From Pseudomonadota bacterium (GTDB taxonomy: Bacteria > Pseudomonadota > Alphaproteobacteria > UBA2136 > JASBTF01), in assembly GCA_030148545.1 (NCBI GenBank), contig JASBTF010000002.1, forward strand, positions 175,218-239,217: a stretch of 64,000 nucleotides of DNA. Direction: 5' to 3'. The notes below the pieces were generated by a model. That model was not told where the DNA came from and did no database searches. It saw only the letters and a list, made by a program, of their open reading frames with translations. The position numbers and the translations under genes were made by a program. Positions 32,244-40,567 of the stretch are shown here, piece by piece. Position 1 is the first letter of the stretch. Each line of letters begins with the position of its first letter.

Positions 32244-33662
32244 TTATTGGTCAACTTTGAACCTTTTGCGGATATTGTTCAAAAATACATAGATTAGAAA
32301 GCTAGCAATTAGACTCAGGATAACAGAGAGCATAGAAAGCCATGGATTTATAGGCTCTAAATCAGTAAATAGGGTTAACCTAAGTGGGCCAAGCATTGTT
32401 TTAAAGGTATAAATTGAGGTATATGTTTTATCATTAAGCTGAGGTTCTTCGAAAAGACCTCGTTGATGCCAACCACTATCAAAATTAGACAGCGCAGAAA
32501 ACATGATTGCTCCAAGTAAACAAAGCAGTAGGAAGGGTTGTAGCAGATAAGTTCCAAATCCTGTTACTCTATCAATTAGGAATGATAGCCAATATTCAGG
32601 GTTAGTTTTGCTCATTACTTTCCGCAAACACCGCTGTTCTAAGGAGTGGAGATAGAGTATATCCCTTGTGGGCATGGTTCTCTCACTAATCTCTCGTAAA
32701 ACCTTCATATGGCCAGCGCTGGAACTGTCAGTTTCTTTGATAGAGTAATTGCTCATATGAAAATGATCAGGCAGTGCCAGGGGTTGATAGAAAATGGGGG
32801 GGTAATTGAATTCTACACCATCGATTAGAAAGCTTAACTCATAATTCCCTTGAAATTCAGCTGTCCTTATAATCCTAGCATAGCCTAACTCAAATTTACG
32901 TATACCTTTGTGCCCTAAATCATTTCTAGTTAATGAATTTACACTCAACGAGCCTATTTCTGCTTTTACATCAACACCGTAACTGTAAATTGATAACATT
33001 TCACTGTCTGTATTGATTTCCATATATTTAGCATGGTTTATTTCAATAAATGAGCTTGTACATTTTTCCAAATCTAGCTTTATATATGACCAGTGACAGG
33101 AATCTCTCATTCTAAAATTTTCTGCACCCGCCTTAATTTTTAACTGTGAGCCAAAGCAGTCATGGATACTTAGATTTTCAAATGAACCCTCGATAGTATA
33201 GTCTAATGTACCCCTTATATTGGGTTGAAATTCACACGAACTAAAATCAGCAGTACTGCATACTCCGAATCTAATAGGGAATTGAAAAACCTTATGGTTA
33301 ACCTCCAGTGATGTTTGAAAGTCTACAATGTTTTTGAAGTCATAGTTGAGATCGAGTGCCTTAATAGCACTAGCATTCCTTGCATCGAAGCTCTGTATTA
33401 TGAAATCTACTTCTGAAACATAGGTCTCGAAAACCTTTTTTGCTATATCGGGGGAGTCAATATGGTGGAGGTTTCCACCAATACTTTTTATTGAATTGGG
33501 AGGTGTTCTCTTGTTAGCAATATCCTCTAAAACTAAGCGTAGCAAAACCCTGAACAGGGTTTTAACCTCGGAATCTAGCTGTTTAAGAGTAAAACTGGTA
33601 TGCTTAATATTATCAAATAGGGTTTTTATTTCTTGTTTACCAAGATACTGGCCAATAATCAT
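32244..33662 (-). CDS. Island membrane protein with beta-helix-like domain
   Basis: 472 residues; exact family not recognised. The N-terminal 100 residues are helical. Residues of about 110-270 form short regular strands with alternating hydrophobics (SIHDCFGSQLKIKAGAENFRMRD style), suggesting a right-handed beta-helix like pentapeptide or bactofilin-type folds. A helical stretch (LREISERTMPTRDILYLHSLEQRCLRKV) then leads to two C-terminal membrane helices (LQPFLLLCLLGAIMFSAL and LSMLSVILSLIASFLIYVFL). The layout resembles membrane-anchored beta-helix proteins common in genomic islands. It overlaps the cyclase gene by four bases and is markedly AT-rich. Confidence 0.7.
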   Translation of the reverse strand: MIIGQYLGKQEIKTLFDNIKHTSFTLKQLDSEVKTLFRVLLRLVLEDIANKRTPPNSIKSIGGNLHHIDSPDIAKKVFETYVSEVDFIIQSFDARNASAIKALDLNYDFKNIVDFQTSLEVNHKVFQFPIRFGVCSTADFSSCEFQPNIRGTLDYTIEGSFENLSIHDCFGSQLKIKAGAENFRMRDSCHWSYIKLDLEKCTSSFIEINHAKYMEINTDSEMLSIYSYGVDVKAEIGSLSVNSLTRNDLGHKGIRKFELGYARIIRTAEFQGNYELSFLIDGVEFNYPPIFYQPLALPDHFHMSNYSIKETDSSSAGHMKVLREISERTMPTRDILYLHSLEQRCLRKVMSKTNPEYWLSFLIDRVTGFGTYLLQPFLLLCLLGAIMFSALSNFDSGWHQRGLFEEPQLNDKTYTSIYTFKTMLGPLRLTLFTDLEPINPWLSMLSVILSLIASFLIYVFLNNIRKRFKVDQ

Positions 33663-35401
33663 CGTCCATCACCTGATTTATCCTCATACATGCGTTCATC
33701 AGCCCCACGTAGTAGCTCATCAACAGCTTTACCATCTTCTGGATAAGTAGCAATACCAATACTAGCAGTAACCTCTAATGGCTCTTTAATGCCTTCAAGC
33801 TCCATCGGCTTAGCAACAAGTTCACGTATTTCAGCTGCGGTTTCTTCAGCGGTCGATTTATCAATACCATAAATCATCAGCACAAATTCATCTCCACCAA
33901 TACGGGTAACAATATCACCTTTATCAATATATTCCTCCAACCGATTTCCAACCGTTTGCAGCACACGGTCACCAGCGTCATGACCATAGGTGTCATTGAT
34001 AGGCTTAAACTTATCCAAATCTACAAACAGCAAGCTGAATATTTTACGTTCGCCAATGGTGCGGCGAATCTTACCTTTAAGGTAGCGGCGGTTTCTTAAC
34101 CCAGTTAATGCATCTGTATTAGCCACATTCTGGCGGTAGTTACGTTGTAGGGTACGCATCACTTCAGGTTTAACAGTAAGCTCGCCAGTAGCATCACTAT
34201 CAATGGCGGTGATTACTTCCTGTGGAACGCCAAGCAGGTCAGCCACCTTTGGTACATAGCGTTGAAATGTTTCCATAGTTTCTTCCACAATGTCGTGGCA
34301 GTCCATGCTGTCTTCTAAAATATCTTCATAGCGGCGGCGTTTGGTCTCTTCACTTAGCGCCCGAACACGTTGGGTGTCTTTAGCCTCATCCGCCACCTTA
34401 TTCATATATTCGTACAAATCAAAGTGGCCACCCATTTCACGCTTAATACGTATATAAACGGTGAGCAATGCACCACCAGTAATCAGCACACCAGCCAGTA
34501 AGTCAATTTTGGATAGTTGGCGAATTTCCAGTAAACCGAGTCCTGCGAATGCTGATTCCCAAAAAATAACTGCTATGGGTGTAAGCGCTGCTACGGCAAA
34601 GTAGTTTTCCGATTTTATAAGGCGAATACTGCTGAATTCTAAGTAACGAATAGGAGCAACAAACAATACGCCCAACACAAAGCCACCATAAACTGTACCG
34701 CGGTGGGTAAAGTCCGATAGTTCAGGTAAGAATGCAATAGGTGCATCTGAAAGTGTTTGTAAGTAGGCAATAAGAACGGCCACAACCGTCAAAAATATAC
34801 TAGTTACTGCCGTAACAATACCAGCCATGCAGCAACGTGAATGAAAACCAATATGGGCATTATTCTCAGGGTGGAACTCAGCCACAAAAATACGAATTGC
34901 GCCAATTAATGAAATAATAGCAATACTAGTATAAACAAATGCTTTTTGCTCAGTCGCTATATTAGTGAGGATAAGCAACACACCCAGCATAATCATTAGT
35001 GCACTTAGTGCTCTATCCCACCCTTGTTTGCGGTTAAGGAAAAACCAGCCAATCAAAAACCCAAGTAGCAGGTTAATACGGTGTAGCAGCGTTACTTCAG
35101 TTGAGGTGATTTGCTGAAACAGAAAGGTGTTAATAATAGCAATAGTGATAAGGAAAATACCAAATACCCACGTATGCGGTCGCCGCAAAACGTCACCTGC
35201 GACTTGGCCTTTTTGCCCTACAATTAATAAAACTAGTGCTGCACCCATGAACGCTGAGCAACCCCATACCATTGGATCAACTTCCCACCGCACAGCGACT
35301 AAACGCTGGGCAATATAGCCTAAACCCAAAAAGAAGAAGATTTGTAGAAACGCCTGAAACCAGCCAAGCAGTCCAGGCTGAAAGTTTTTAAGAGAAGGCA
35401 T
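33659..35401 (-). CDS. Diguanylate cyclase with EamA/DMT-transporter-like membrane domain
   Basis: 580 residues. The C-terminal 170 form a GGDEF domain with ALTGLRNRRYL, FVDLDKFKPINDTYGHDAGD and the exact motif GGDEF, so it should make cyclic-di-GMP. The inhibitory RxxD site is not intact; the corresponding residues read DKGD. The first 330 residues contain about ten hydrophobic helices in two halves. Each half ends with EamA-like patterns (VTLLHRINLLLGFLIGWFFL...ALMIMLGVLLIL; AALTPIAVIFWE...LLAGVLITGGALL). A helical linker connects both parts. It is the middle gene of the island operon. A transporter-like sensor controlling a cyclase is the natural reading. Confidence 0.88.
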   Translation of the reverse strand: MPSLKNFQPGLLGWFQAFLQIFFFLGLGYIAQRLVAVRWEVDPMVWGCSAFMGAALVLLIVGQKGQVAGDVLRRPHTWVFGIFLITIAIINTFLFQQITSTEVTLLHRINLLLGFLIGWFFLNRKQGWDRALSALMIMLGVLLILTNIATEQKAFVYTSIAIISLIGAIRIFVAEFHPENNAHIGFHSRCCMAGIVTAVTSIFLTVVAVLIAYLQTLSDAPIAFLPELSDFTHRGTVYGGFVLGVLFVAPIRYLEFSSIRLIKSENYFAVAALTPIAVIFWESAFAGLGLLEIRQLSKIDLLAGVLITGGALLTVYIRIKREMGGHFDLYEYMNKVADEAKDTQRVRALSEETKRRRYEDILEDSMDCHDIVEETMETFQRYVPKVADLLGVPQEVITAIDSDATGELTVKPEVMRTLQRNYRQNVANTDALTGLRNRRYLKGKIRRTIGERKIFSLLFVDLDKFKPINDTYGHDAGDRVLQTVGNRLEEYIDKGDIVTRIGGDEFVLMIYGIDKSTAEETAAEIRELVAKPMELEGIKEPLEVTASIGIATYPEDGKAVDELLRGADERMYEDKSGDGR

Positions 35402-35603
35402 TATTTACCTCCACCACAATTACTAATCCTAGAATACAAAAACTAACGAGTATAGTTATGACAAGCCACATTTTACTATTATAGACTTGGCTCTGTTCTT
35501 CAAGGTAGTCAGCTTTGCGGCGTATATAATTTTTGACATTAGCATCAGTAATATTCTGATCACTTCTTTTTGTTGCGTATGATGGCTTACCGTTTTTTCT
35601 CAC
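35388..35603 (-). CDS. Small single-helix membrane protein, first gene of island operon
   Basis: 71 residues. The basic N-terminal half contains a charged helix (NVKNYIRRKADYLEEQSQVY) and is followed by one membrane helix (MWLVITILVSFCILGLVIVV). The stop overlaps the cyclase start by 14 bases, so the genes are translationally coupled. A small partner or regulator of the cyclase is possible. Confidence 0.65.
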   Translation of the reverse strand: MRKNGKPSYATKRSDQNITDANVKNYIRRKADYLEEQSQVYNSKMWLVITILVSFCILGLVIVVEVNNAFS

Positions 35604-35641
35604 GCGGTGAGTGTAGAGGGTTACGAAAAAGTAATCAAATC

Positions 35642-35664
35642 GGTGACCGTTTGGTGACCGTTTT
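35642..35664 (+). repeat. GGTGACCGTTT double repeat, right island end
   Basis: GGTGACCGTTT occurs twice in an 11-bp period (35642-35664). The first 14 bases equal the left-end copy at 32093-32106. It lies 67 bp from the tRNA. The 38 bases between the small membrane gene start (35603) and this repeat probably hold the operon promoter. Confidence 0.6.
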
Positions 35665-35730
35665 GTATTTTAGTATATTTGCGCATGGTATGATTTTATA
35701 GTGATATGGCTATCATAAAGACTTTTGCAG

Positions 35731-35807
35731 TGGCCCGCCCGGCAGGACTCGAACCTGCAACCGTCTGCTTAGAAGGCAGATGCTCTATCCGGTTGAGCTA
35801 CGGGCGG
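35731..35807 (-). tRNA. tRNA-Arg (anticodon TCT)
   Basis: A 77-nt cloverleaf: acceptor CCGCCCG/CGGGCGG, anticodon stem TCTGC/GCAGA around loop CTTCTAA giving TCT, T-arm AGGTTCGAGTCCT, encoded CCA. It serves as the attachment site of the adjacent island, so the 3' half now present is probably supplied by the element. Confidence 0.97.
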
Positions 35808-35894
35808 TCAGCTATGCTCTATGTAAAGTATTGTGTGCCCCAACACAAGGATGTGTCGCTTGTGATAGGTAAAATAGAGAGATATAATGAGACC

Positions 35895-36365
35895 ATGGAA
35901 ACACCGAATCTTATTAAAAATGCTGCCAAAGCTGGTAGTGAACAAGAACAGTTTAGCCGCCTATTGGCCGATGGTTGTGGCGAGTTTGGTCTGCCTATTG
36001 GTATCATCAGCTATATTAATAGTGGTGCCTACACTGTGGTTGCTAGTGTAAGTACGGTGGTGGATATTGAGCCTGGCACCAAGTTTGACCTTTCCAACAC
36101 ATATTGTTTCCATACCCTAGCTGCAGGTAAGCCAACTGGCTTTCATCACGTAGGTAATAGCGAAATTCAAACTCACCCTTGCTACCAAGCTTTTGGGCTA
36201 GAGGCCTACATTGGCGCCCCTATTATTATTGATGGTAACGTAGTGGGTACCATTAACTTTTCCAGCCCTACTGAGCGTAGTAGCGAGTTTACCGATGCAG
36301 ACTATGCGCTGGTGCAAGCCATGGCCGAGTGGTTAGCAACCAAACACGCAAGTGCGTTTTGTTAA
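35895..36365 (+). CDS. Stand-alone GAF-domain protein
   Basis: 156 residues, a single GAF domain of the type found in sensor kinases and photoreceptors: GTKFDLSNTYCFHTLAAGKP, then THPCYQAFGLEAYIGAPIIIDG, then GTINFSSPTERSSEFT. No output domain is attached, so it may bind a small ligand or act on a partner. The open frame extends back through the tRNA, but ATG 35895 is the first sensible start, preceded by GAGA. It lies just outside the island. Confidence 0.85.
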   Translation: METPNLIKNAAKAGSEQEQFSRLLADGCGEFGLPIGIISYINSGAYTVVASVSTVVDIEPGTKFDLSNTYCFHTLAAGKPTGFHHVGNSEIQTHPCYQAFGLEAYIGAPIIIDGNVVGTINFSSPTERSSEFTDADYALVQAMAEWLATKHASAFC

Positions 36366-36419
36366 CTTTTAAATTTCTCAGAATGGCCTAGTTTTTCGCT
36401 AGCCGTGAGAGCAGAGCAG

Positions 36420-37082
36420 CTAAGCTTTTTGAATCACCACAGCACTAATTTTATAAGGGCGGAACAGATAACTCCAACGGCCGAGCCGGTACAGGTATTT
36501 TTGTGGCTTGGTGAATAGTTGGGGCAGCTTAATCAGCGGGTCAAGAATCCGATGCGGACGCTTCAGCACGGTTCGGCAGTACGTGCCACAATTCAGCACC
36601 ATATGCTGAATTGCAGAATGAGCGGTAGACTCACCTAAAAGGTCAACAATTTCATGTGGTTGTGGGCGAAAAAGCGTGTCAATCGGGTCGGCGTGGTACG
36701 GGTATCGATACGGCACCGTTACCACCAAAATATCTCCAGATTGCTGTAATAGTGAAAAAGCCTTTTGTAACAACTCTTTAGGGTTAGTGACGTGCTCCAA
36801 AATATTACAGCACAGCACCACATTAGGTTGCATATTAGCCAGTTTATTAAAGCCGTTTTTATCCATTAAATCAGCAACAATATCAACACCTTGTGCGTCT
36901 TTTAGGTCGGCATGAACCCACTCAAACCCAGCTTCAGCCAGTGGGGCCACCAGTTCAGCCTCAATCCACGGCTGCTCAACCTGCCTAAACTGCGCAGTAG
37001 AACTACCTAAGTTGATGATTTTACCGGGTTTTGCATGGCTTTGTACGGCCTGTGCCACCCATTGGGCTTCCTGTTTAAACAT
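36420..37082 (-). CDS. Class I SAM-dependent methyltransferase
   Basis: 220 residues. The cofactor site is seen as IINLGSSTAQF (a variant of the GxGxG loop), HADLKDAQGVDIVADLMD (acidic ribose-binding region) and VVLCCNILEHVTNPKELLQKAFSLL, typical of the Methyltransf_11/23 group. Substrate unknown; the divergent glycosyltransferase 20 bp away suggests a role in surface polysaccharide or lipid modification. Confidence 0.85.
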   Translation of the reverse strand: MFKQEAQWVAQAVQSHAKPGKIINLGSSTAQFRQVEQPWIEAELVAPLAEAGFEWVHADLKDAQGVDIVADLMDKNGFNKLANMQPNVVLCCNILEHVTNPKELLQKAFSLLQQSGDILVVTVPYRYPYHADPIDTLFRPQPHEIVDLLGESTAHSAIQHMVLNCGTYCRTVLKRPHRILDPLIKLPQLFTKPQKYLYRLGRWSYLFRPYKISAVVIQKA

Positions 37083-37102
37083 GCTTCAGTTATAGTCCCA
37101 GC

Positions 37103-38071
37103 ATGGAAAACAGCCAACCCCAAAAGCAAATTGTCGTCATCAAATTATCCGCGCTGGGTGATTTTATCCAAGCTACAGGCGCTTTTGCGGATATTCGTGC
37201 CCACCACAAAAACGACTATATTACTCTGCTCACTACTAAAAATTTTGCAAAATTTGCCGAAAAATCTGGCTATTTTGATGCTGTAAAAATTGATGAGCGC
37301 CAACCTTTTTGGAAATTTTGGCAAATGAGCGATTTGTTCGGGTGGCTGCAAGATGTTGATATGATTTATGATTTACAAGGTCAAAGCCGTACTAAGTGGT
37401 ATCAGTTTTTTAGTGGGCAGCAAAATTGGAGCGGTCCAATTAAGGGTATATATTGGCCAGACCGTAACCCGCTACGTCGCCACCAACATGCGTTTGATAT
37501 GTTCCAAGCGCAGCTGCGCCAATGCGCTGTACCTGCCACCCACAGCTTGGATATGCGCTGGGCAGCAGAGCCAGTGCCAGCCGATGTTGAAAAAGATTTA
37601 AAAAAAGCCAAAGGCAAAAAAATTGGCATTATTGCTGGTTGTAGCCCGCAGCACCCGCAAAAACGCTGGCCACATTATGCAGAGCTGATCAAAAAATTTC
37701 AGCAAGATGGTTGCACAGTTTTCCTCTTCGGTACCGATGCCGAGGGTGAGATATTAGATACTTTAGAAAAAGAAACAGGCGCTGCTAATTGGAAAAATAA
37801 GCTGAACTTGCCACAAACTTTTGGCGCAATGCAGCAGCTAGATTTTGTGGTGGGGAACGATACTGGCCCATTGCATATGGCTGCAGCGTGCCATGTTCCA
37901 GGTTTGGGTGTTTACAACCATAGCCATGGCATTAGCGACCCTGTGCGCCATGGTGCGCGTGGTCCAGGGATGAAAATTTTACACAGCACTGGTGGGTGGC
38001 ATGGCTTAGATATAGAAACCGTATGGCAAGCTGTGCAAAGCCATGAAAGCTATGCTAAAGTCAGCTCATGA
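37103..38071 (+). CDS. Glycosyltransferase family 9 (heptosyltransferase-like)
   Basis: 322 residues of the ADP-heptose:LPS heptosyltransferase family. Family signs are VVIKLSALGDFIQATGAFADIR at the N-terminus, DMIYDLQGQSRT, GIIAGCSPQHPQKRWP and the nucleotide-sugar motif VVGNDTGPLHMAAAC. The acceptor is presumably the LPS inner core or a related glycan. The next gene overlaps it by four bases. Confidence 0.93.
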   Translation: MENSQPQKQIVVIKLSALGDFIQATGAFADIRAHHKNDYITLLTTKNFAKFAEKSGYFDAVKIDERQPFWKFWQMSDLFGWLQDVDMIYDLQGQSRTKWYQFFSGQQNWSGPIKGIYWPDRNPLRRHQHAFDMFQAQLRQCAVPATHSLDMRWAAEPVPADVEKDLKKAKGKKIGIIAGCSPQHPQKRWPHYAELIKKFQQDGCTVFLFGTDAEGEILDTLEKETGAANWKNKLNLPQTFGAMQQLDFVVGNDTGPLHMAAACHVPGLGVYNHSHGISDPVRHGARGPGMKILHSTGGWHGLDIETVWQAVQSHESYAKVSS

Positions 38072-39306
38072 ACTCACTTCTGTTACCTGTTTTTAACGAT
38101 CCAAAACGCCCGTCTTTTGAGCGCCATATTCCAGTGATTGCACTACTCCTTATTGCGGCTGGGAGCTACCTTATTTTAGCGCAACATGGTTTTGGGAATG
38201 ATGCTGGCACCTATAACCTGTTGTATTCTTTTGCGACACTCATGTTCGGTGCGGACTACGACCCAGCACGTTACCACGGCGCCCTGGTGGCCGAGCTATT
38301 GGCTGGTGGTGCAGCTTTTTTAGGTGGAGATAATGCCAGCAATACACTGAGTGTTGCGTTTGCGGTGGGTACACTGGGACTGTTCTATCGCTTATTGTTT
38401 CACTGGTTGGGCCGTGCGCAAGTTGCATTTTTGGCTACGGTTGCTTTGGCAGTAAACCCGTGGTTTGTGCTGGTAGCCACCACCACAACGGATTATGTGT
38501 ATGGGCTATTTTTTGCTTTGCTAGGCTTGTGGCTTTGGCGCCGTGGTTGGGGGCCAACGGCTGCGGTGGCTCTGGCATTTAGCGCTAGTGCCCGCTTAGC
38601 GTATGCGCCTATTGGTTTGGCCTTATTGCTTTATCCGTTACTGCGTAGTCAGCCACGCCCGTGGGCGGAGGTACTGCAAAACGTACTAATTTATGCGGTA
38701 ATGACCCTGCTACTGTATTTACCGGCAATGATGGCGAATGGTTTTGAATGGACTTATGCATGGTCTAGCGTGCCACATGATTGGACGTTTATGGAGCATT
38801 TGGCGCGCTTTATTTACAAAATGATTTACCTGTTTGGGCTGCCAGCTACGGTGGTGATCTTCTTCTGGAAAGTGGTGCGGTTGCACCTGATTATGCCGGT
38901 GTTTATGAAACGTAAGGACCCGGTGTTGTGGGTTATGTATTTCCTAATGGTGTATCACGCCGTGTTGTTTTGGTTTGCACCGTTCGAAATTAGCTACCTG
39001 CTGCCAATTTTGCTGATCACGCTGGCGTTTATGGCGCGTGTGAGCAAGGTAGGCCAATGGTTGGTTGCTATTACCTTGTGCTTTGCCGCGTATAATGTGG
39101 TGAAGGTGGAAACACTGGATATTGAGTATGCCAGTGCCGACCCTGCAGCCCCTATTGAAGCGGTGGCGGCAAAGCCGCAGCTTAGCCTACAAAAAGGTGT
39201 GCTATGGGAAGATTTTGCAACCCGTGCAGAACGCCAGGCGTATTATACGGAGCGTCACCAGCAGCGCATGCAAGCGTTGCAGCGCAATAGTAATTTATTA
39301 AAATAA
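38068..39306 (+). CDS. Multi-pass membrane protein, probable GT-C type glycosyltransferase
   Basis: 412 residues with about ten membrane helices. Short periplasmic loops contain acidic residues (HGFGNDAGTYNLLY near 40 and TTTTDYVYGL near 150) in places where PMT/ArnT-like enzymes carry catalytic acids. Family not certain; it could be a lipid-linked sugar transferase completing the product of the preceding enzyme. Overlaps the GT9 gene (ATGA). The C-terminal 60 residues are soluble and Gln-rich. Confidence 0.65.
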   Translation: MNSLLLPVFNDPKRPSFERHIPVIALLLIAAGSYLILAQHGFGNDAGTYNLLYSFATLMFGADYDPARYHGALVAELLAGGAAFLGGDNASNTLSVAFAVGTLGLFYRLLFHWLGRAQVAFLATVALAVNPWFVLVATTTTDYVYGLFFALLGLWLWRRGWGPTAAVALAFSASARLAYAPIGLALLLYPLLRSQPRPWAEVLQNVLIYAVMTLLLYLPAMMANGFEWTYAWSSVPHDWTFMEHLARFIYKMIYLFGLPATVVIFFWKVVRLHLIMPVFMKRKDPVLWVMYFLMVYHAVLFWFAPFEISYLLPILLITLAFMARVSKVGQWLVAITLCFAAYNVVKVETLDIEYASADPAAPIEAVAAKPQLSLQKGVLWEDFATRAERQAYYTERHQQRMQALQRNSNLLK

Positions 39307-39330
39307 TAACAAACACAAGAGAGGGATAAC

Positions 39331-39957
39331 ATGTTGACCCAACAAGATATTTTGAACCAATTGGTACCAATGGTGGTGGAGCAATCTGCCCGTGGTGAGC
39401 GTGCTTACGACATTTACTCTCGTTTGTTGAAAGAGCGCGTTATTTTCCTTACTGGCCAAGTGGAAGACCACATGGCGAACTTGATTGTAGCGCAGTTGTT
39501 GTTCCTAGAATCTGAGAATCCAGAAGCAGATATTTCTCTGTACATTAACTCTCCAGGTGGTGTGGTAACCGCTGGTATGGCCATTTTCGACACTATGCAG
39601 TACATCCGCTGCCCTGTGAGCACCATTTGTATTGGTCAGGCGGCTAGCATGGGTTCTTTCCTGTTGGCAGGTGGTGAAAAAGGCAAGCGTTTTGCGCTGG
39701 AAAATGCCCGCATTATGATTCACCAGCCGTTAGGTGGTTTCCAAGGTCAGGCGAGTGACATTGAAATTCACGCTAAGGAGATTTTGGCATTGAAAGAGCG
39801 CTTGAATAAGCACTTGGCAGACAGCACCGGCCAAACACTAAAAACCATTGAGAAAGATACCGACCGCGATAATTTTATGACCGCGGATGAAGCAAAAGCC
39901 TACGGTATTGTGGACCAAGTATTGGTACAACGCCCTGCAGAAAAGGCAAAGAAATAA
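39331..39957 (+). CDS. clpP: ATP-dependent Clp protease proteolytic subunit
   Basis: 208 residues with the serine protease triad: Ser in GQAASMGS, His in MIHQPLGG and Asp in DTDRDNFMT. Forms the tetradecameric degradation chamber served by ClpX or ClpA. It follows the membrane glycosyltransferase gene and is preceded by AGAGAGGGATAAC. Neither tig nor clpX is adjacent; a terminator follows, so the protease subunit is expressed apart from its ATPase. Confidence 0.98.
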   Translation: MLTQQDILNQLVPMVVEQSARGERAYDIYSRLLKERVIFLTGQVEDHMANLIVAQLLFLESENPEADISLYINSPGGVVTAGMAIFDTMQYIRCPVSTICIGQAASMGSFLLAGGEKGKRFALENARIMIHQPLGGFQGQASDIEIHAKEILALKERLNKHLADSTGQTLKTIEKDTDRDNFMTADEAKAYGIVDQVLVQRPAEKAKK

Positions 39958-39979
39958 CTTTGCCTTGTTAAACGGAAAA

Positions 39980-40006
39980 ACCGGCGCCAAATGGCGCCGG
40001 TTTTTT
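39980..40006 (+). terminator. Intrinsic terminator after clpP
   Basis: ACCGGCGCC-aaat-GGCGCCGGTTTTTT. Confidence 0.92.
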
Positions 40007-40024
40007 ATGGTAAGATAAGGGTTT

Positions 40025-40381
40025 TTAATTGCGCTGCAAATCAGCATCGCCACGTGCGCTACCCCCCAGGTCTTGGAAGGCGCGGACAATATCAAGCAGT
40101 GTTTTATCGTCAGCGCAAATGCCATACTCCACACCACTGTGTGAGAAAATCGCAATATGCTCGCAGTCGTTGGTGACTGTGAATGGTTCAACCACAACTT
40201 CAGTTGCCATTGTTGCAATAAAGTCGGCAATAGCTTTCGGTGCAACTTTTTTGGGAATTTGTATTGCACAAGCCAAGGAAAGGTCATTTTTATCAGAGTC
40301 AACTGTGATGAGCTCACAGCCCAAAGCAGTTAGTAGTTTTTTGATGGCACTAAGCGGCCACGAAACAATGGTAGGTTGCAT
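40025..40381 (-). CDS. Orphan 118-residue protein
   Basis: No family recognised. A strong Shine-Dalgarno AAGGAGAT eight bases before ATG supports it. Small soluble alpha/beta protein, acidic in the centre, with no signal peptide (the first 20 residues are only mildly hydrophobic). Convergent with clpP and divergent from topA. The clpP terminator may act as its terminator too. Confidence 0.7.
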   Translation of the reverse strand: MQPTIVSWPLSAIKKLLTALGCELITVDSDKNDLSLACAIQIPKKVAPKAIADFIATMATEVVVEPFTVTNDCEHIAIFSHSGVEYGICADDKTLLDIVRAFQDLGGSARGDADLQRN

Positions 40382-40567
40382 GGAAAGGTATCTCCTTAGT
40401 AAAGAGTAGATAGATGTAGCACCACTTTAATTGCATACAATAAAACATTCGTCAAGGGGTGTTGACAGGGGCGGGTAAACAACGTAGTGAACTTGAAACA
40501 TGTCGACGCAGGTGTGCCGCCCGCACACAATCGCTTACGACCAACGCCAAATTTAAAGGAGGCAGTT

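Larger units (their letters stand above)
31928..35807. mobile_element. tRNA-Arg(TCT)-integrated mini-island without integrase
   Basis: The intact tRNA-Arg(TCT) lies at the right end and a copy of its 3' part, identical over 47 bp (31928-31974) and similar for about 11 more, lies at the left. The copy reaches from the CCA end to the anticodon stem, implying crossover at the anticodon loop, a standard tyrosine-recombinase target. The displaced copy keeps the terminator and tail typical of tRNAs here. GGTGACCGTTTGGT occurs just inside both ends. The 3.75 kb between carries three overlapping minus-strand genes and an AT-rich left part. No integrase, excisionase or replication gene is visible, so it is a satellite or a decayed element. 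Confidence 0.8.

Noticed and set aside
32091-32297. 68-codon plus-strand frame in the left end of the island
   Set aside because: It has no ribosome binding site, starts inside the GGTGACC repeat and overlaps the end of the beta-helix membrane gene; composition fits random AT-rich DNA.
35706-35894. N-terminal extension of the GAF protein through the tRNA
   Set aside because: The open frame crosses tRNA-Arg(TCT) on the opposite strand; the GAF domain and a sensible start lie downstream at 35895.
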